DNA of 64,000 bases from contig OW285189.1 of assembly GCA_935421135.1 (NCBI GenBank), positions 7,585,072-7,649,071 on the forward strand. The letters run 5' to 3'. This document shows, piece after piece, positions 63,750 through 64,000 of this stretch. Position 1 is the first letter of the stretch. Every line of letters begins with the position of its first letter. The translations under genes and the position numbers were made by a program. The stretch is from Bugulina stolonifera (taxonomy: Eukaryota; Bryozoa; Gymnolaemata; Cheilostomatida; Bugulidae). Under the pieces are notes generated by a model. That model did no database searches and had not been told where the DNA came from. It saw only the letters and a list, made by a program, of their open reading frames with translations.

Positions 63750-64000
63750 CTAAAATTGTAATGATAAAAACATTAGAGCTGAAAAGGAAGATTAACTATA
63801 AAAATATTATAGTAATTATGGAACATGCTGCAGGCTGACTATAGCAAATACTCGCGCCATCTTTTGGGTAAAGAGACACTTTGAAAAAGAGAGTTTGAAA
63901 CTGTGTAGATTACATTTAAAAGAACACAACTCACAGATAATTAACTTTAATTAATTATTTGAATTAATTTAACAAAAAAATAATATTAAAATAAAAATTA

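Overview
The window is nuclear DNA from an animal, most likely a marine invertebrate. The evidence is intron-rich genes with GT-AG junctions, long AT-rich intergenic DNA, many ACATGTACATGTA-type runs, and metazoan families: the C-terminal part of Capicua, a CABIT-domain protein, a secreted coiled-coil C-type lectin and an MFSD4/NaGLT1-like transporter. A sponge or other early-branching invertebrate would fit, but the sequence alone does not settle the species. There are no prokaryotic operons, tRNA or rRNA genes, or CRISPR arrays.

Layout. At 0.5-1.4 kb, minus-strand exons of an unrecognised acidic, low-complexity protein run off the left edge. At 2.9-7.4 kb there is a complete four-exon minus-strand major-facilitator gene (508 aa by my splice model). 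From 7.5 to 19.9 kb the DNA is mostly gene-free, with a 25-bp perfect hairpin, a pogo-like MITE and short repeats.

At 19,955-28,202 lies the most striking object, a near-perfect palindrome of about 8.2 kb. It is bounded by a 6-bp direct repeat (ACAGGC), has AG...CT termini, and carries in each arm a fragment with a family-B DNA polymerase motif (DTDS). I read it as a fold-back, non-autonomous derivative of a Polinton/Maverick-like element. Each arm contains a GC-rich outer block, a minisatellite array and, at the centre, a 31-bp satellite array. The arms meet across a 6-nt spacer.

At 33.5-34.9 kb there is a plus-strand terminal exon with tandem CABIT domains. At 36.2-47.2 kb a minus-strand gene encodes a signal peptide, a long coiled coil built from about ten small exons, and a C-type lectin domain. 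Two homologous, phase-matched 3' exons (39.8 and 36.2 kb) can each complete the lectin domain, so alternative splicing could give two lectin faces. From 51.5 kb to the right edge, fourteen minus-strand exons encode the C-terminal ~610 residues of Capicua, including the C1 DNA-binding motif; the HMG box lies beyond the window. Its introns hold minisatellites, two of which touch splice donors.

The genes do not form a pathway. Exon boundaries were set by hand from splice consensus and codon phase. In the three complete or nearly complete gene models (transporter, lectin, Capicua) all phases agree across every junction.
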